A stretch of DNA of 64,000 bases from Symbiodinium natans (GCA_905221605.1 CAJNDS010000802.1:595001-659000); one strand, 5' to 3'; positions 11,401 to 21,569 are shown, counted from the first letter of the stretch. Notes: generated by a model from the letters alone, not told the origin. Translations and numbers: made by a program.

Positions 11401-14061
11401 TCCCTAAACCCTAAAAACCGTAAAGCCCTAAAACCCTAAAACCCTAAACCCTAAACTTCCCTGTTCATCTTTGTTTTTGCTTCACTCTTGGTGCGTGAGA
11501 CGTGTGCGGGGCTCAGCGCAGAGCTCAGGAAGGCATCCCATGGGATCGCATCGAATTCAAGGACAACGCCCCCATTCTGGCCTTGTAGCTCGGCTCCTCT
11601 CGAAGTTTAGGGTTTAGGGTTTAGGGTTACTGTTGGGTTTGGGGTTTAGGGAGCTTTTGCAAAGCTGCGCCAAGAGATCAAGCCAGCTTCTGATGCTTCC
11701 GAGAATGCCTGTCGAGGATGGCAAAGACCCAACTGTAGGGCCGAAACGTGTGCATCTCTGACGTTCCGGGTCGCGGACTACTCTAAGGGGAGTCCGACGC
11801 TGCACTCGGGTCGGTGTCGGTCACTCGGGTTTCAGGGATTACGCGAGAAAAAAAGTTCCTCCCGACACCACGCTTTGGTGGCTGACCTCGCCCACGGGGA
11901 GTCACCGATCGGGTCAATATTCAATATACAGCCAACGCACCCTGAACCCTAAATACCCTAAACCCTACTGTAGCCACATGTGATCTGAGGATCGAGTCCA
12001 AGCTGGGCATTGTGGCCATGCTGAATGAAGAATGTGTTCGGCCAAAGGGGTCGAATCAGTGCCTGGGACGCGACCTCCAACATCCTCCAACCATGAACAG
12101 CTGCATGCTTCCTGTAAAACTGGTAGAAACGGATTCGATGGGAGGTGCATGTGCAGGAGTTCTTTGTTGTTTATTGTTTGGGGTCGAATGGGCCTTAAAG
12201 GAGGGACCAGAATGGACCGCTGGGCCGGCCGAGCATTGGACATGCTGGCAATTTCCGAATTTCCGCACTGAGGAACTTTGTGTCTAAGCTGCTCTCAGTG
12301 CACAAAGAAGATGCAGCTTTCTCAGTGCCCAAGCTGGGCAAAATGAGACGCTCGGACGTCGTTGGCCCGACAACTGGCAGAAGTTGTTCGAATAAGCTGT
12401 GCTTCTGTGACACATCCTGGCCATTAAACGTCAGATTGAGCAGCGCACAAGTCAGACTGGTGACCATGGCAGCAAGGAGAGTTGCAATTCTGCATCCGCC
12501 ACTACGCCGGTGAGGCACCTGCAAGATGCTGCAAGACCTCTAACATCCTCTAACACAACTCATGTTGTCACCGTTTCTGCTGCCGCTAGGTGATGTACAC
12601 AGCAGATGGATGGCTAGACCGGAACAACGACACTGTTTCGGAGGAGACGGCTGAAGTGTGTGTGGGTTAAACCATAGTGTTGAGTGTTGAGGTCCAGCTG
12701 CGAGCAAACTTGACGGCATTGGACCTTCCGATAGGACGTCATCAGCCTCATGCGGGGCTCGGGCAACGAGCTTTTGGCATCATTGTTTACAGAGGAGACG
12801 GGCACGCAACCCTCATCAACCATCAGACTCGCTGCTGGCAGTTCTCAAACCTGAACCCTGTCAATGTTTTGATGCGTTTGGCGCAAGAGCTAAGCGACTC
12901 GTGCAGGAGTCCAAAGCCAAGCGGGACACTGCCATCTGGCAGCATTGGGGTTTGCAGTAAGCCTTTGCCGGGAGTTGCTTTCTGCATCTGAGGTTGTCAC
13001 CAAGTTCAAAACATCACTTGCGCAACTGATGGAAACCATTGGGCAGACAACCACTCAGTACGTCAGGCGCGACTCAGAAGGTTTCATCATCCAGGCACCA
13101 CTTTCTTTCCAGGCAGGTGTCGTCATGAAAGCATCAGGTGCATCAAGCCCAACCAGAACAAGTCACCCAAAGAGGTCAACAACGTGCCCCATCAGCAAGA
13201 TGATAGCAACGCCGATGAGGAAGTAATTACACAGGTTTCTTCGTTGCTGTCCACCATCGTGTGTTGTGCGATTGAAATCGCCGAGGAGATGGTTGTTGAT
13301 CAGCTGCTTGGTCTTGCAAAGATCTTTACCGTGTCTGTGCGTCAGAAATACTGCCCCACAAGCAGCGGACGAAAACAGCAGTGACATAAGTGAAAGGCGA
13401 CAGCTTCACATCCTGTACTTTCAGGGATTAGGCAGGGCAGGCGCGGTGAAGGCCAGTATGAAGAAGTGCCGATGGCACGCTCTGCAGGAGGAGTCAATCC
13501 ATGCATCTTAGGTTGCGCTGCGCGGGCGTCATCGAAGCTATCCGCATCTCTCGGGCAGGCTTTCCAGCGAGGATGCCTTTGAAGGCAGCGCTCATGCACT
13601 CATGAGTGCATTCATGCCTAGTGCGCATGGGTGGCTGCGCACTTCCAGCCAAGGATTTCGCTCAGCGCTTTCGCTTACTGGTGCAGAGATACTCTGCGGC
13701 TTCTTTGGCGCGCCACGCAGAGAGAACTCCAGCGGTCTGCAGCCGAACTTCACTTTGGCGCAAGTCTGCCTTGTAGGATCTTTCAGGCAAATTCAAATAT
13801 TCGAAAGCCGAGCTGCGAGGCCCTTGATGGCGACGATGCAGCGACCTGCCAGAAGCTGCTGGGCGCGTTGGTGAAAGATGCGGAGAAGTATCAGGTTGGT
13901 CGCACGCGTGTCCCCTGGATGCAGTGGCACATGGCCGTTTTGAAAAGAACACGGCGGCTCCAGCGCGGGCGCCTTCGATGGCCCTTTATGTTCTCACGCC
14001 TTGATGACGTTGATGCCAAGGTCTACTTCAAGAGTGGTGTTCTGGAGTCGTTGGAGGAAAG
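5497..14061 (+). CDS. Myosin heavy chain, motor-domain exons
   Basis: Actin-based ATPase motor. Exons recognised by motif, in order: TADIVIAMNPYRCLA (5497-5559); LYTDDKRKEYLVFD to LDPH (5722-5787); LQETKSNQTILV followed by the P-loop SGESGAGKTET (from 5962); IKRIVESNPLLESFGNAQT (7186-7254); switch 1 VRNDNSSRFGKFIEL (7813-7885); KCRTYLLEKSR (from 7973); ERNFHIFYQML (8403-8514); VDEVDATGNFAQ (from 8813); KLSDCAGQAAAAAEVLAVD (10055-10148); LTHRTLRMRNEVVVKQL (10438-10505); DALAKEIYARV (10604-10637); FDWLVEQICQ (from 10719); switch 2 DIFGFESFAINRFEQ (11061-11104); LCINYANEKLQQKF (11164-11245); EGIPWDRIEFKDN (11528-11584); ESKLGIVAMLNEECVRPKG (11990-12052); 12273-12337; FCIRHYAGE (12477-12514); VMYTADGWLDRN (from 12590); TKFKTSLAQLMETI (12993-13066); CIKPNQNKSPKE (from 13138); LRCAGVIEAIRI (13512-13584); DFAQRFRLLVQRY (from 13654); KDAEKYQVGRTR (13820-13909); VYFKSGVLESLEE (14021-14061). 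Key ATPase motifs are intact. The N-terminal exons and a few short exons (between 8.85 and 10.05 kb, and loop 2) were not found. The myosin class is undetermined. Confidence 0.93.
7547..7570. other. Perfect hairpin in a myosin intron
   Basis: GGGAGGCCA and TGGCCTCCC pair perfectly over 9 bp around the loop TGTTTG. It lies in the intron between the exons ending at 7254 and starting at 7813. No function can be assigned. Confidence 0.4.
8131..8303. repeat. Facing telomere-like repeats, CCCTAA left and TTTAGGG right
   Basis: A short CCCTAAA-type stretch (8131-8150) and a degenerate TTTAGGG stretch (8259-8303) face each other across about 110 bp in the myosin intron before the exon at 8403. They could pair in the pre-mRNA. 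Confidence 0.6.
11402..11455. repeat. Degenerate CCCTAAA array
   Basis: About seven CCCTAAA-like units in the intron just before the myosin exon 11528-11584. The unit is the complement of TTTAGGG, the plant-type telomere repeat also used by dinoflagellates. Confidence 0.85.
11606..11650. repeat. TTTAGGG array at the 5' end of a myosin intron
   Basis: Starts 21 bases inside the intron that begins at 11585. The first three units are perfect and later units are degenerate. It is inverted relative to the array at 11402 and to the one at 11944. Confidence 0.85.
11944..11967. repeat. CCCTAAA units at the 3' end of the same intron
   Basis: About three units end roughly 22 bases before the AG at 11989. 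Together with 11606-11650 they give this intron telomere-like inverted ends. Confidence 0.7.
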
Positions 14062-14198
14062 GCGTGCGTTGCTGACTCCTGGCTTCAGGATGCTTCCGGC
14101 ATCCAGTTACTTCGGTCAGAAGTCGAAAGGCAGACGATGGCATGAGTTTATGGCATGTAAGCATCGAATGCCAGCCACATCTAATGACAAATTCCCAG

Positions 14199-17100
14199 GA
14201 TGCAAGCGGCAGCAGTCGAGCTTCGGGCCAAGTTGGCGGAACACCGACACCCCAAGCAACCAGATACAATGTCTGCAATACAACACAACGCTGCAGCACT
14301 TGGCTTTGAGGCTTGCGCGCATGGTGCGTGGTCACCAAGTCAAGAAGCAGTTCCGACAGATGCAGCTGGTGGCCAGGCGTGTGGGCTGCCTGAGTTCGTC
14401 GCATCCTTGTCTCTTCAGCCAAGCTCCATGTGCGCCAGTTACCTATGCTTGTCTTTGTGACCGCACTGGGTGCACTTCTGATCTGTGTAGTAGTCCGTGA
14501 TTAAGCAAGGCTGTGTTGGGATCGGGAATGTTCATGGCCGTTGCTGTGGGCGCATTCTGGTCCCATGTTGCAGTGCAGGTGCACGCAAGCCATGTGGAGG
14601 ATGACAGTCGCCAGGGCTGCTGCTGGGTATGCATGAAAGCAGAACCACACAGTTTCTTCAAGCTTATCACAGGAGTCCAGCCAGCACACGTCACCCACAT
14701 CTTGCATCAACTCGGCAGAGCCATCGGGTCCACAGTTTCGGGCAACTTTGCGCAGACGTTTTATCTAAGGCTTTTCAGCGACTTCGACGGGTTGCTGTGT
14801 TTAGTCATGGCCCCAGAGCAAAGCTTGAAACTAGGTCGGCTTTGAAGGAGCTGCGGCAACATGGCGCGAGCAGCTTGCCTTTTGCAAACACACGTTTTGT
14901 GATGAGGGGCACCTTCGAGATTTGGCTCAGATCATCTTGGTTTCTTGCTGTTGGTTCCCTGTAGCAGTGCTGGTCAACCATGCCCAACCCGACCGCGACG
15001 TTTGAGACTTCAAAGGGCAGCTTCACGGCAGAGCTGTACCTCGACAAAGTCCCCCGTACTGTTTCGAACTTCGTGGACTTGGCTCAGTCCGGCTTCTACG
15101 ATGGCCTACACTTCCATCGAGTGATCCCTGACTTCATGAATCAGTTCGGCTGTCCGTTCTCGAAGGATCCCAAGTCTACCCGCGCTGGCACAGGGGGGCC
15201 GCCAGATGGGACCTTCAAAAACATCAAAACAGGGGCTGATGAGAGGCGGTTCAACGGCGGCAACATCGAGGATGAAAACATCTCAAAGGACTCCAACCTG
15301 CCGGGCACCTTGTCCATGGCAAATACCGGCGAGCCCAACACTGGAGGATCCCAGTTTTTCATCAACGTGGCTCACAACAACTTTCTGGACTGGTTTGACA
15401 ACTCGAGCCCTTCGCAGCACCCAGTCTTTGGCCAAGTCGTGTCTGGCATGGATGTCGTTACGGCAATCTCCAAAGCTCGGACACGTGATGATAATCCCGT
15501 CGAGCCCATCAAGATGATCAAGATCACCATTGCGTAAGAGAGCAGAGAAGATCTGATGCAACTCTCTTGAACGTAGGCTTTGGCCCGAATCCCTTTTGAC
15601 AGCTGCTGGCATTCCCGGCATTGCCAGCATCGTTCCGTGTCAATACCCTGCAGTTTGGTCATGTTTTGCCCCTAGTGGCTCTAATCTTGGCGAGGAGGGA
15701 CATCACTAGAATGCTCGTGGACAGAAAACTCCAAGCCCACGCGCTTTGCTTCGACCGTCAACTTGTATGTGTTGCATGCCACGGTGCCAGCACTGCTTCT
15801 TGTTTTTCTGGAAACGTGTCGGTCTGGCAAACTAAACCATAGAGAATGAAGCTCAACAGCTAAGGTCAAGCAAGGCGCCGCGCTGTTCTGGCATCCCGGA
15901 GGCAGGGTGAGCCACATCTCAACTGGCCCGCTTGTTTGGGATTTTGTTTTTCGGCCCCCTGGAATTCTCTGCTGCTACGGTCTACTCGTCGGTTCCTCTG
16001 GCTCTCATGGATCCAGTACATTTTTGCACTTTCCCCCTATAATTAATATTTTTGTATATACCGTAATTATATATATATATATATATATCACACACACACA
16101 CACATGGCTGAAAGGCACGTGCACGGCAGAGCAGTGCAGCGCGCCGAGGTATAACACGATGTAACACAACATGCTTTTACACAACAAAAAGTAATAATGT
16201 CAAGTGGATACCCTCAGTTTGCGAGGGTATGAAATGGTGGCACCCTACCCGCAACATGTGCAAGTTCTGGAATGGTCAGTGCTACCATTCCAGACCCTAG
16301 CCCGAGGACCACTTCAGACCCTTGGTAAGCGCAACCTATCGCGCAGTCTTGCATGCAAAGGTCTGGACTGGTCTGGGTCCCTAGGGTCTGAAATGATGCG
16401 GGGATGTCCGTGTGACGGCCCCAACGCGGACCATGCAGACCCCGATTTAGGGTCTACAATGGTGGGTTGAGGGTCTGGCCCTGCACTCTGAGGGGATTCA
16501 AGTGGTATAATATGTTATGACGCAAAATATCATGTAGTGCCAAAATGCAGTATGCGACAGGTATAATTTGATTTGTTTATATTCGTATGTGGCGCTGGTC
16601 TCCCTACACGCATCTCACACCACCTCATTCCACTTCACTATAGTTGACCTCGTCACTCTACTCTACCAACCTGTGCCGAACCTTGCGGGGGCCCTGCAGC
16701 TCATGGCATTCTGGTGTGAGGCTGCAAGCATTACGGCGAGAGAAGGCTGCCACAGCGCTGCAGGCGGCTTGGCGCCGGCGGGGTGCGATGAGGGACGCTC
16801 GGATCTTCACAGCGATCTCCTGCGAAGTCATCGAAGGATGTCCGAAGGATGAATTGCTTAACAGTTTTTGCTTAAGCGCTTCAATTGGTTTACTGCTCAA
16901 TGCTGTTGGAAGCTTCCTGCTCATTGGCTTGTAAGGAACTGGCGACAGCAAGGAAGGGAGCAATTCGCTTGCAAGCTATGGCAAGGCGGGCCTCGAGTGA
17001 AAGAGGCAACAGCAGATACATGCACCCTGGCAGGCGCTGGCTGTGCAGACGACACTACATTGTGAGTTTGGCGGAGTTCAAAGAACAGGCACGTAAAGGA

Positions 17101-18660
17101 CGTAAAGCTTCAATAACGTGGAAAGCAAAAAGCGGCAGGTTTGATCAGCTAAGTAGGCGGCTTCCGGAGTAAGGATAGGTTGAGAGGAAATGTGCAGGTC
17201 TGTACTGGGTCACCGGGTTTCCTGGTCTTCTTGGTGGTCCTGGATTCCTCATGTTTCCTATTTTTCATGGTCCTCTGGGCACCTCGGCTTCTTTGGCTGA
17301 AATGGTTTCTTTGCGCGAGAGTCCTGGTGTCCTCTCTCCTGGCCCCCTGGTGTCATGGTTGCTTCCTCGGATGCCATTTGAATTTCGTAGCCGACTCCTC
17401 TTCTCACCCAGTTTCCTTCAGTTTCCTTGGCTTTTCATCAGCTTTGCTGGTTTGTTAAGTTCTTAATGCTCGGCTTTTCGATGTTTCTTCGGTCCCTTTT
17501 TGTTCCTTTGTCTCTTGTGTTGTTGTCGGAGCCGAACCGAACCATTGCATTCGGGAGCCTTGCGCGCAAGAATCTCCTCGTGTGACGACTGATGAAGCAC
17601 GCGAACCCACGTTGCTTGCACCCGCTATACCCAGACTCCGTACTCTTCAGATCTCCAAAATGGGACCAAGATAATGCAGGTCGGAGGGCGTGTTCCAACA
17701 TGAGGTACCCCTCCATTTCGATTTTTGAGAGAGCAAGTGCCCGAGTGAAGACTGGTCGACAGAGATGAAAGCCCGCCGAGCACTGCGACATGGACACGCT
17801 GGGATCGGACTGCTGTGCGATATGGGGGTGTACGAAAATAAGGGGCCCCCTTAACACAGACCCCCAAATAGCAGGATTCCCTCAGAATAAGGACCCAAAA
17901 AAAGGGACCCCCTCATCTCGGAAACCCCCATATTATCCATATAGGACCCGAATCCTCCCTGCAGCTACCAATGCGGTGCAGGCCAAGCTCGAAAATCAGG
18001 TGTTCCTTGGCTGCCAGTGTAGGCCACTGTGCGGTATTGCGACAGAATCCGCATTCGGCCTTGAGTTGGGTTTAGGGTTTAGGGAAGCAGCTTCCAGGTT
18101 CAAAAAGGGTTTAGGTATTTAGGGTTTAGGGTTAGGGTTCAGGGGTTGCCCTAAGTCCCCTGCAGTGTCAGCTGATGGCCAAAGCAAGGAAAGCTCTGAA
18201 AGCCAAGCTGGAGGCACAGGCACCTTCTATGCACTTGTTTCCAGAGGGCAGCGATGCCAAAACGACACGTAAAGTATTGTCGGATTGGGAAGATCAAGCA
18301 CCCCTGAATCCGCAGATAACAGCGGCAGCTCTGAGGAACGTGCAGCGAGTGCGACATCAGCCACTTCATCCGAGGCACTGCGCATCACTGCGCTTAAGTA
18401 GGTTGGATGCTGTGACATGTATCTCCATGTTGCAACCTGCACGGGACAAATTCTTGCAGTGACAAGAGCCGTGCCTCAGGCAACACAGGCGCCGGCTGAG
18501 ATTCTCGAGGCCCTCCAAGCCCTGGCGGCAGAGAATGCGAAGCTTCACATGGACTGAAACTGCCGGGTGATGGTCAAGGGATGTGCATTCACATGAACAG
18601 CGTGCCTCTGCCGGAGGAAATCGACAAGCTTCGTGCTGAGAACGACAAGCTACGTGCGAG
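14199..18660 (+). CDS. Same myosin, neck (IQ-like) and coiled-coil tail exons
   Basis: These exons continue the motor in matching phase: [10 protein letters not shown] (14199-14231); [20 protein letters not shown] (14311-14371), an IQ-like light-chain site; [20 protein letters not shown] (14770-14834). After the long intron that carries the cyclophilin gene come [20 protein letters not shown] (from 16721) and [19 protein letters not shown] (from 16936), two further IQ-like sites. Short charged exons follow, AKLENQ (about 17983) and [16 protein letters not shown] (about 18174). Then come heptad-like [17 protein letters not shown] (about 18502) and [14 protein letters not shown] (about 18619-18660), which predict a coiled coil. 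Light-chain or calmodulin binding and dimerisation follow from family knowledge. The true 3' end was not located, and tail exons after 17.1 kb are less certain than the neck exons. Confidence 0.75.
14936..14965 (+). promoter_or_regulatory. Pyrimidine tract and AG, likely trans-splice acceptor for the cyclophilin
   Basis: A T-rich stretch (TTGGTTTCTTGCTGTTGG) leads into GTAGCAG ending at 14967 or earlier, just 12-15 bases before the cyclophilin ATG at 14980. In dinoflagellates a spliced leader is joined to an AG acceptor shortly upstream of the start codon, so this is the probable 5' maturation site. It would make the cyclophilin mRNA independent of the surrounding myosin intron. Confidence 0.4.
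14980..15537 (+). CDS. Cyclophilin-type peptidyl-prolyl cis-trans isomerase, intronless
   Basis: A complete 185-residue single-domain cyclophilin that catalyses cis-trans isomerisation of prolyl bonds in protein folding. Visible landmarks: N-terminal strand [20 protein letters not shown]; active-site FHRVIPDFM (about residues 46-54, catalytic Arg in FHR); GCP and GTGGPP loop (about 58-76); [17 protein letters not shown] (about 112-128, with the usual Gln-Phe-Phe); Trp in [20 protein letters not shown] near the end. All usual active-site residues appear present. There is no signal or targeting peptide, so a cytosolic or nuclear protein is expected. The start is the first ATG after an AG acceptor, and the C-terminus ends in the usual final strand IKMIKITIA. 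The gene has no intron although its host gene is split into about 30 exons, and it sits wholly inside the myosin intron 14835-16720. An mRNA-derived (retroposed) origin is an inference. Confidence 0.95.
   Translation: MPNPTATFETSKGSFTAELYLDKVPRTVSNFVDLAQSGFYDGLHFHRVIPDFMNQFGCPFSKDPKSTRAGTGGPPDGTFKNIKTGADERRFNGGNIEDENISKDSNLPGTLSMANTGEPNTGGSQFFINVAHNNFLDWFDNSSPSQHPVFGQVVSGMDVVTAISKARTRDDNPVEPIKMIKITIA
15605..15628 (+). other. Small hairpin downstream of the cyclophilin stop
   Basis: GCTGGCA and TGCCAGC form a perfect 7-bp stem with a 10-base loop, about 68 bases after the stop codon. It would lie in the 3' untranslated region. No function is known and it may be chance. Confidence 0.3.
16068..16104. 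repeat. TA and CA microsatellite
   Basis: An (AT)n run passes directly into an (AC)n run in the myosin intron between the cyclophilin and the 290-bp mobile element. Simple low-complexity DNA. Confidence 0.9.
16208..16497. mobile_element. Non-autonomous DNA transposon (MITE), hAT-like by target duplication
   Basis: A 290-bp block flanked on both sides by the exact 8-bp direct repeat TCAAGTGG (16200-16207 and 16498-16505). Its ends are inverted: ATACCCTCAG on the left and CTGAGGGGAT on the right pair at 9 of 10 positions. Inside are further inverted motifs, such as CCATTCCAGACCCTAG near 16286 against TTAGGGTCTACAATGG near 16447-16462, and a perfect hairpin TACCCTC/GAGGGTA near the left end. 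It encodes no protein. An 8-bp duplication is typical of hAT (and P) superfamily insertions, but the terminal sequence is not a standard hAT end, so the superfamily is an inference. It lies in the same myosin intron as the cyclophilin. Confidence 0.7.
17824..17929 (+). mobile_element. MITE family 'GGGGG-TIR', copy 1
   Basis: A 106-bp element with inverted ends GGGGGTGTACGAAAAT and CTCGGAAACCCCC, flanked by the 4-bp direct repeat ATAT (17820-17823 and 17930-17933). The inside carries short blocks (CCCCCAAATAG, AGGATTCCCT, AATAAGGACCC) that recur in the copies at 51454 and 56300. It encodes no protein and lies between tail exons of the myosin, presumably in an intron. Confidence 0.75.
18068..18147. 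repeat. TTTAGGG array in the myosin tail region
   Basis: Two short clusters of TTTAGGG units (18068-18085 and 18107-18147) in direct orientation, just upstream of the tail exon at about 18174. Confidence 0.8.
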
Positions 18661-18839
18661 CCCCATCTCTCCGACAATGCACATGGTCACTGAGTCTCAA
18701 ACCATGATCCATGATACTGCCTTGGCGCACAGGTCGCCAGAACCACCAGTTGCGTGCCTCGGAAACGACGAGGGGCGCCTGGCTGCAATCCTTCACACGC
18801 GCCTCGGCCTGCTTTGCCGTTTTCACCGGTGTTAAGGAC

Positions 18840-20960
18840 GCTAATGAGCTAATGAACATTTGAGTTTTTTCTTCTATTGCAAAGAACTGGTGTTCGGACA
18901 TGTTCAAATCATGACTCCTCCATTCCAAGTTTGGGGTGATTTGAAATTGGGTAAGACGGTGGGACATGGTATGTGGACTTCGGGTCAGGGTAGTCTAAAC
19001 TCACGTTAGGGTTTGTTCAGGATAGGGTGGATTTTCGGCTAGGACTCGAACAAGCAAACCGTATCCAACACTTTCACGGGCCTGACCTCGGATTGCCTCT
19101 ACAAGCTTCACTTAACTTGCCATCTCGATCGGGCCCATGCCCTACATTGTGCCCCACATTGCCTCCCTACTCCTGACCTGACTGAACCTAACCCAGCCTA
19201 AGCCAAACTTATCTTGCCTGTAGTCAGGCGACCTGCCCGACCTAATCTAACACACCCTAGCCCTAAACGGACCTAACCCAAGGTAACCCGACACCGAAGC
19301 TTGGTGGATCGTCTAGAAGCACCCAAGCTAACCTAACCACCACCAAACCCAAACTGCCAAGAACTAACCTGGCTTCTTCTTCCCAGTTAGGCCCGTTTTG
19401 GAGTCCCCTGTGATTTTGTTGGCGAGCTGTTTTCGGTTTTGGAGCATGCTTGTTCTTTGCTTGCTGGTGCGTGGTTTGGAACATCAAGGCCGCGAAGCCA
19501 TTCCCACAGCATATCGCGGTTCTTGAAGCTGACGTCTTTGCTTCTGGCTTCTAGCTGTTGGGGACTGGGGGGTTTCATATGCAAATCTTTGAAAGTAATG
19601 CATGAGGGGCAAAATGTCAACAATGCGGCGCTATTCCTGTGGAGGTTAGGCCAAGACTACCAAGGTTCTCGAAAGCACATTGATGATGACCGGTCGGTCG
19701 GCAGCGCCACGGCTGCACACAGCGACGAGACATCGTGTAAGTTCTGGGTGCTAGATGTTGCTAGTCCATCTCTGGGTAGACGGGGCGGGGGCTCCAAGGC
19801 AATTAATGAATTGAGCACGTCACATTTTGACACGTCCATGGCTTGCATATATGCTTGAACACCCCGCTTTTGCAAGTTCGCTTGCTTGCGCACTCACACT
19901 ATAAAGTGCGCAGCGGAGATCAGTCTCGCGAAAGCACATGCCAGAGTGCAGTTACAGTGCCAGTGCTGCTGAAGACAAGTTTCTGCAGAGTTGGCAGGTT
20001 CAGAGGCCACTGATCTTCTTGGCACTTTCTTACGTGGGAGGTAACCGAGATCAGGAACCGTTTGCTAACACCTCCAAGGGTTCAAGGCCTTCAAGTGAAC
20101 AAGCTAGGAAGTGCGCCAAAAATCGCTAACGGGGCCTGAGGCCTGGAGTGGTGGGTAACAGATTTGCCTGGTTCCGGCACCAAAATCGCTACTAACGAGC
20201 TGAGGACTTGGTAGATTTGCTTAGTTCCTGGTTGGTAATGCACCAAATTCGCAGCTAACGGGGCCAGCACCAAAATAGCTACTAACGGGGCGCGAGGCCT
20301 GGAGAGGTGGCTAGTAGCAGAGCACTCGGCCCAAAACGCTAAGAAAGGCGACGAACGGGCTGGCTTGGTTGTCGACGAAACAAGACATGAAGAAAGTCAG
20401 TGGCCGGGGGATGCGTGTGAAGACGTCACGCGCTGGTGATCCTGCTAGCTTTCGGCCCCTCCAGTGTCGTGCAGATGCTTCTGGCGTCAGGAGACAACGC
20501 CTCTGAATGCGAAAAAGAGGACCTGCACGGCATACTTGGAGTTTCATCTCATTGTCCAATGGGTAGCAGTCATGTAACTTGAAAGGTTCACAAGCAAGAG
20601 GTCAGAGGCAAATCCTCGAAAGCCAGCGAGGTCATCATCTGACAACCATCACGCCGCCATTGAACCTTGTGGAGATACAACGATTAAGACTGAGATGAGT
20701 AGTTGACACGTGTAGTGTGGGTGGGGTCATAAACTTTGCACAGGCCAGACTACTGTTACTCGGAAGGGCTGAACAGCCTCTGCTGCCCAGCCTCCTTAGC
20801 CCTTTGCTGGACAAGTGTTGGAGTCAGATGAATGATTAGCGTTGGCTTTGGGTTTGGCCTGGGGGAGTACCCAGTGCCACCAGCGGCGCATTCTTCTCAT
20901 TCTTCTCGCAGCAGGACCACGGTACCCTCACGCCTCGGGCTTTTGCAACGTCACCTGGCC
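18840..20960. other. Repeat-rich spacer with no recognised gene
   Basis: From 18985 to about 19350 the sequence is rich in degenerate CCTAA/TTAGGG-like words (for example GTTAGGGTTTG, CCTAACCC, CCTAAACGG), as if an old telomere-like array had decayed. A tandem repeat at 20108-20310 is listed separately. No protein motifs were recognised on either strand. Confidence 0.4.
20108..20310. repeat. Degenerate tandem repeat, four units
   Basis: Four imperfect units share the core CACCAAAATCGCTACTAACG and often GAGGCCTGGAG-GGTGG after it. Starts are near 20114, 20179, 20249 and 20269, so spacing is uneven. It is non-coding and its origin is unknown. Confidence 0.6.
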
Positions 20961-21560
20961 AGCTTTAATGTGCAGAATTGAGTGGGGTCTTTTGTGGAGC
21001 GGCCGCAGCTGGGTTCATCTCAGGACAGCACCGGAGACTCCTCAGCAGGTGCTGTCTCTGCAGCTGTATCCACCGCTCAACGAGTTCTGGGAGGAGCCAT
21101 AGCAAGGTGCTTTGCTGGCTGCAACAGTCCCGGCAGCAGCATCAACTGCACGTGCAGTTGCGGAGAGGACGTGCCATGCAAGGGCATCCCATATCTGCAG
21201 ACGGGCTCCCTTGTCCACGTCAAAATGGGTCCCAACATCCTCTTGGTGGACCTGCACGGAAAAAGCCTGGTGTGGCAGGTACCGACCTAGACTCTAGACT
21301 CTACTGTTTTGGTCTTTCTTTGAGATGTCTGGAGGGGCAAATGTTTCATTACAGCTGCAATTCCCCAACAGGATTCTACAGATTTCGCAATTTCGATGCG
21401 GCAAAAAGGTGGTACGAACCAGATCTTTTGAATAGTAACATGTCGTGTGGCTCTGATGCGCCTCTACGTATGGAGCAGCTTGCAAGATCCAAGCACCTCA
21501 CGTTCTTTCAGAACGCAAGAAGCACATATGGAGAATGGAGACAGCGTGCTACATCACATA
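20960..21560 (+). other. Candidate exons, unrecognised protein
   Basis: An open stretch after the CAG at about 21050 encodes an Ala/Ser-rich segment, then a Cys-rich segment SSINCTCSCGEDVPCKGI and LVHVKMGPNILLVDLHGKSL (to about 21280). A second open stretch (about 21361-21560) reads FRNFDAAKRWYEPDLL and more. Both follow AG acceptors and have protein-like composition, but no family was recognised. They may belong to one + strand gene. Confidence 0.3.
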
Positions 21561-21569
21561 AGTAAGATC

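Noticed and set aside
11402-11650. True chromosome end
   Set aside because: The arrays are short, degenerate, in both orientations and surrounded by coding exons, so they are interstitial.
14956-14979. Possible relic of the dinoflagellate spliced leader just before the cyclophilin ATG
   Set aside because: GTAGC...TGG-TCAA resembles the leader CCGTAGCCATTTTGGCTCAAG at about two thirds of positions with gaps, but the stretch is equally well read as a pyrimidine tract with a CAG acceptor. Too weak to claim.
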